Origin: Leptospira langatensis | Lineage (GTDB): Bacteria; Spirochaetota; Leptospiria; Leptospirales; Leptospiraceae | Assembly (NCBI RefSeq): GCF_004770615.1 | Contig: NZ_RQER01000010.1 | Span: forward strand, 124,001 to 188,000 | Length of the DNA: 64,000 nt | Direction: 5' to 3' | Shown here: positions 62,376 through 64,000 of the stretch, one piece after another | Layout of the letters: every line of letters starts with the position of its first letter | How positions within the stretch are numbered: the stretch's first letter is position 1 | Notes under the pieces: generated by a model | Databases searched by the model: none | What the model was told of the DNA's origin: nothing | Seen by the model: the letters and a program-made list of their open reading frames with translations, nothing else | Position numbers and translations under genes: made by a program

Positions 62376-63926
62376 ATGGCTGCCAGCAAAGACAAATACG
62401 TACTATCCATTGATAGCGGAGGAAGTGGGATCCGCGCCATCTTATTCGATAAGAAGGGTAAGATCGTTTCTCGCCAGTACGAAAAGACCCCGCCTATCAT
62501 AGCCGAGCCCGGGGCTCTGGAGCATGATGCGGAGAAACTATGGCAGGCCCTTCTCTCTATTCTAAAGAAAACATTCCGCAACAAGAAATTCCATCCTTCT
62601 AATATAGATTCGATCGGGATCTGCAACCAGAGAGGATCTTTTCTTCTTTGGGAAAAAGAGACAGGCAAGCCTTTGACCAAGCTCATTAGTTGGGCTGATG
62701 TACGAGCGAGCAAGACCTCCGAAGAAATGAACTCCAATAAGATATGGAAGATCATCCAATTCATCTCCAGGATATTAGGTGGGATTACGAACAATCCGAT
62801 GCTCGTGGCAACGTACTTGCTCAAGTTCACCACGGACCATGCCTCTGTTCGGTTGAAATGGGTATATGATCTTCATCCTGAATTGCGAAAGAGATCCAAG
62901 AAGGGAGAAATACTTTTCGGAACTCTGGACACTTGGTTCGTTTATAAGCTCACTAAAGGGAAGGAACATTTAAGCGATCCTTCGAATGCGACTGTGACCG
63001 GCATGTTCAATCCGTTCCAGTTGCAGTGGAACGCTCCTCTTTGTGGGATCTTTGGGATCCCTACTAAGATCTTCCCGAATGTAAAGGATACCGCCGCAGA
63101 TTTCGGCTCCACGGATCCTTCTCTATTTGGAGGGGTCGCTATTCCGATCCGCTCCGTGGTAGGAGATCAAATGGCCGCGTTATTCGGTCATGCTTGCTTT
63201 GAGAAGGGCGGGGTCAAGATCTCCCAAGGCTCCGGTGCCTTTGTCGACATGAATATGGGAGATAAGCCTAAGATCTCTAAGAGAGGGCTCTTTCCACTTG
63301 TGGCTTGGAGGTTGAACGGAAAACCGACGTATATGTTAGAAGGGTTTACGGGCACCGTTGGAACTCTTATCGATTGGTTGGGCAAGGGAATAGGTCTTTC
63401 CGACACACCGAAGGTACTGAACGAATTAGCGTCTCAGACCCAAGACACGGAAGGCGTGATCTTTGTTCCTACCGCCTCCGGAATGAGATTCCCCCATTTC
63501 AATCCGAACGCAAAGGCTTCGGTATTCGGACTTTCCCTTGCTACTCATAGAAGACATGTCGCTCGCGCTGTCCTCGAAGGGATCGCATTATCCTTATTTG
63601 ATATTCTAGAAGGAATTAAGAAGGATACGAACGTTCCTGTCAGTTCCATCATGGTGGATGGAGGAGTTTCCCAGTCCGATATACTTCTGCAATGCCTGGC
63701 CGATTTCTGTCAGGTAGATGTGAAGAGGGCTCCAGAGCCGGACATGACTGCTACAGGGGCCGCGTATCTTGCCGGACTCGGTTCCGGTTTTTGGAAAACC
63801 AAAGAAGAACTTAGGAGCTTAGAAAAAGGATACAAGGTATTTAAGCCTAAGATGGACGCAGAGCGTAGAAAGGAAAAGCTGGATCGCTGGCATAGAGCCG
63901 TCCAATCCACTCTTAGGATAGATTAA
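62376..63926 (+). CDS. FGGY-family carbohydrate kinase (glycerol/xylulose kinase-like)
   Basis: From the ATG at 62376, which has GGAGG four bases upstream, the protein has 516 residues. The ATP-phosphate motif [15 protein letters not shown], the P-G-A-L-E-H-D-A segment, G-D-Q-M-A-A-L-F-G with the catalytic Asp, and C-terminal [17 protein letters not shown] match FGGY kinases, with most resemblance to the glycerol kinase branch. It phosphorylates a sugar or polyol, using ATP. No transporter or dehydrogenase is adjacent to name the substrate. Confidence 0.9.
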   Translation: MAASKDKYVLSIDSGGSGIRAILFDKKGKIVSRQYEKTPPIIAEPGALEHDAEKLWQALLSILKKTFRNKKFHPSNIDSIGICNQRGSFLLWEKETGKPLTKLISWADVRASKTSEEMNSNKIWKIIQFISRILGGITNNPMLVATYLLKFTTDHASVRLKWVYDLHPELRKRSKKGEILFGTLDTWFVYKLTKGKEHLSDPSNATVTGMFNPFQLQWNAPLCGIFGIPTKIFPNVKDTAADFGSTDPSLFGGVAIPIRSVVGDQMAALFGHACFEKGGVKISQGSGAFVDMNMGDKPKISKRGLFPLVAWRLNGKPTYMLEGFTGTVGTLIDWLGKGIGLSDTPKVLNELASQTQDTEGVIFVPTASGMRFPHFNPNAKASVFGLSLATHRRHVARAVLEGIALSLFDILEGIKKDTNVPVSSIMVDGGVSQSDILLQCLADFCQVDVKRAPEPDMTATGAAYLAGLGSGFWKTKEELRSLEKGYKVFKPKMDAERRKEKLDRWHRAVQSTLRID

Positions 63927-63932
63927 GGATCT

Positions 63933-64000
63933 CTAATTTGAAATACGGATGGAGCTTACGATCGTAGTCAATTGCTCCGCAAGCTCGTCCGTAGGATCCT
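63933..64000 (-). CDS. C-terminal fragment of a convergent gene, cut by window edge
   Basis: The minus strand is open from the right edge to a TAG at 63933-63935 and encodes a plausible C-terminus (D-E-L-A-E-Q-L-T-T-I-V-S-S-I-R-I). Only about 22 residues are visible, seven bases past the kinase stop, so identity cannot be given and the frame could be chance. Confidence 0.35.
   Translation of the reverse strand, partial: DPTDELAEQLTTIVSSIRISN

Noticed and set aside
1..64000. rRNA, tRNA, CRISPR arrays, insertion sequences
   Set aside because: No cloverleaf, rRNA-like block, regularly spaced repeat or transposase ORF was recognised by reading; a tRNA or repeat-finding program would be needed to be certain.

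Overview
The window looks like chromosomal DNA of a spirochaete of the genus Leptospira, probably one of the species with moderately high GC. This rests on recognising families typical of leptospires: a DUF1554 surface protein, an LruC-domain lipoprotein, an HmuY-type heme lipoprotein beside a complete heme-uptake operon, several lipoproteins with loose spirochaetal lipoboxes, and many histidine kinases and GAF/SpoIIE regulators. The species is an inference. No rRNA, tRNA, CRISPR array, insertion sequence or prophage was seen. Genes are tightly packed, with several ATGA overlaps and convergent genes whose ends overlap.

Layout. 1-5.4 kb: a DUF1554 protein cut by the window edge, a cytosolic two-component pair, an LruC lipoprotein and an HDOD regulator. 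5.8-8.8 kb: an aldehyde dehydrogenase, then thiol peroxidase with two small genes. 8.9-13.1 kb: an acetolactate synthase gene behind a leader-peptide attenuator, then trpE-trpG. 13.1-23.6 kb: a hybrid kinase, SRPBCC protein, pirin, flavoprotein, VOC and GNAT proteins, a membrane kinase, MarR-DoxX, an aldo/keto reductase and unknowns. 23.7-31 kb: DUF2804 and NagX-like acyltransferase, thiolase (with a decayed fragment of a second copy), a YheT-like hydrolase and a large PAS hybrid kinase. 31.1-37.4 kb: a TolC-RND-TetR-TetR efflux operon with twin operators. 37.4-41.9 kb: a DUF2079 membrane protein, a LeuA-type synthase behind a leucine attenuator, and TPR and lipoprotein genes. 42-52.4 kb: small lipoprotein/holin-like/serine acetyltransferase genes, a TetR-dehydrogenase divergon, a DsbA-like protein, a DUF2817 peptidase, a GAF-SpoIIE phosphatase, a metallophosphoesterase and a MORN lipoprotein. 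52.6-61.6 kb: DoxX, then the heme operon. 61.8-64 kb: a host-attachment-family protein and an FGGY kinase.

The strongest regulatory finds are two classical translation-coupled attenuators. The leader at 8920-9015 is rich in Val and Leu and precedes an ilvB-type gene. The leader at 40310-40372 (minus strand) has six consecutive Leu codons and precedes a LeuA-type gene without the usual C-terminal regulatory domain. Each has a leader ORF, an antiterminator pairing and an intrinsic terminator with a T-tract. Together they suggest ribosome-mediated control of branched-chain amino acid synthesis in a spirochaete.

The heme locus reads as one unit on the minus strand: an unknown duplicated-domain lipoprotein, HmuY-like lipoprotein, TonB-dependent receptor, HmuT, HmuU, HmuV and HmuS. 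Its upstream region carries three TGAG-type palindromes, one matching a Fur 7-1-7 box exactly in architecture, beside a perfect FNR-type palindrome that faces the divergent gene.
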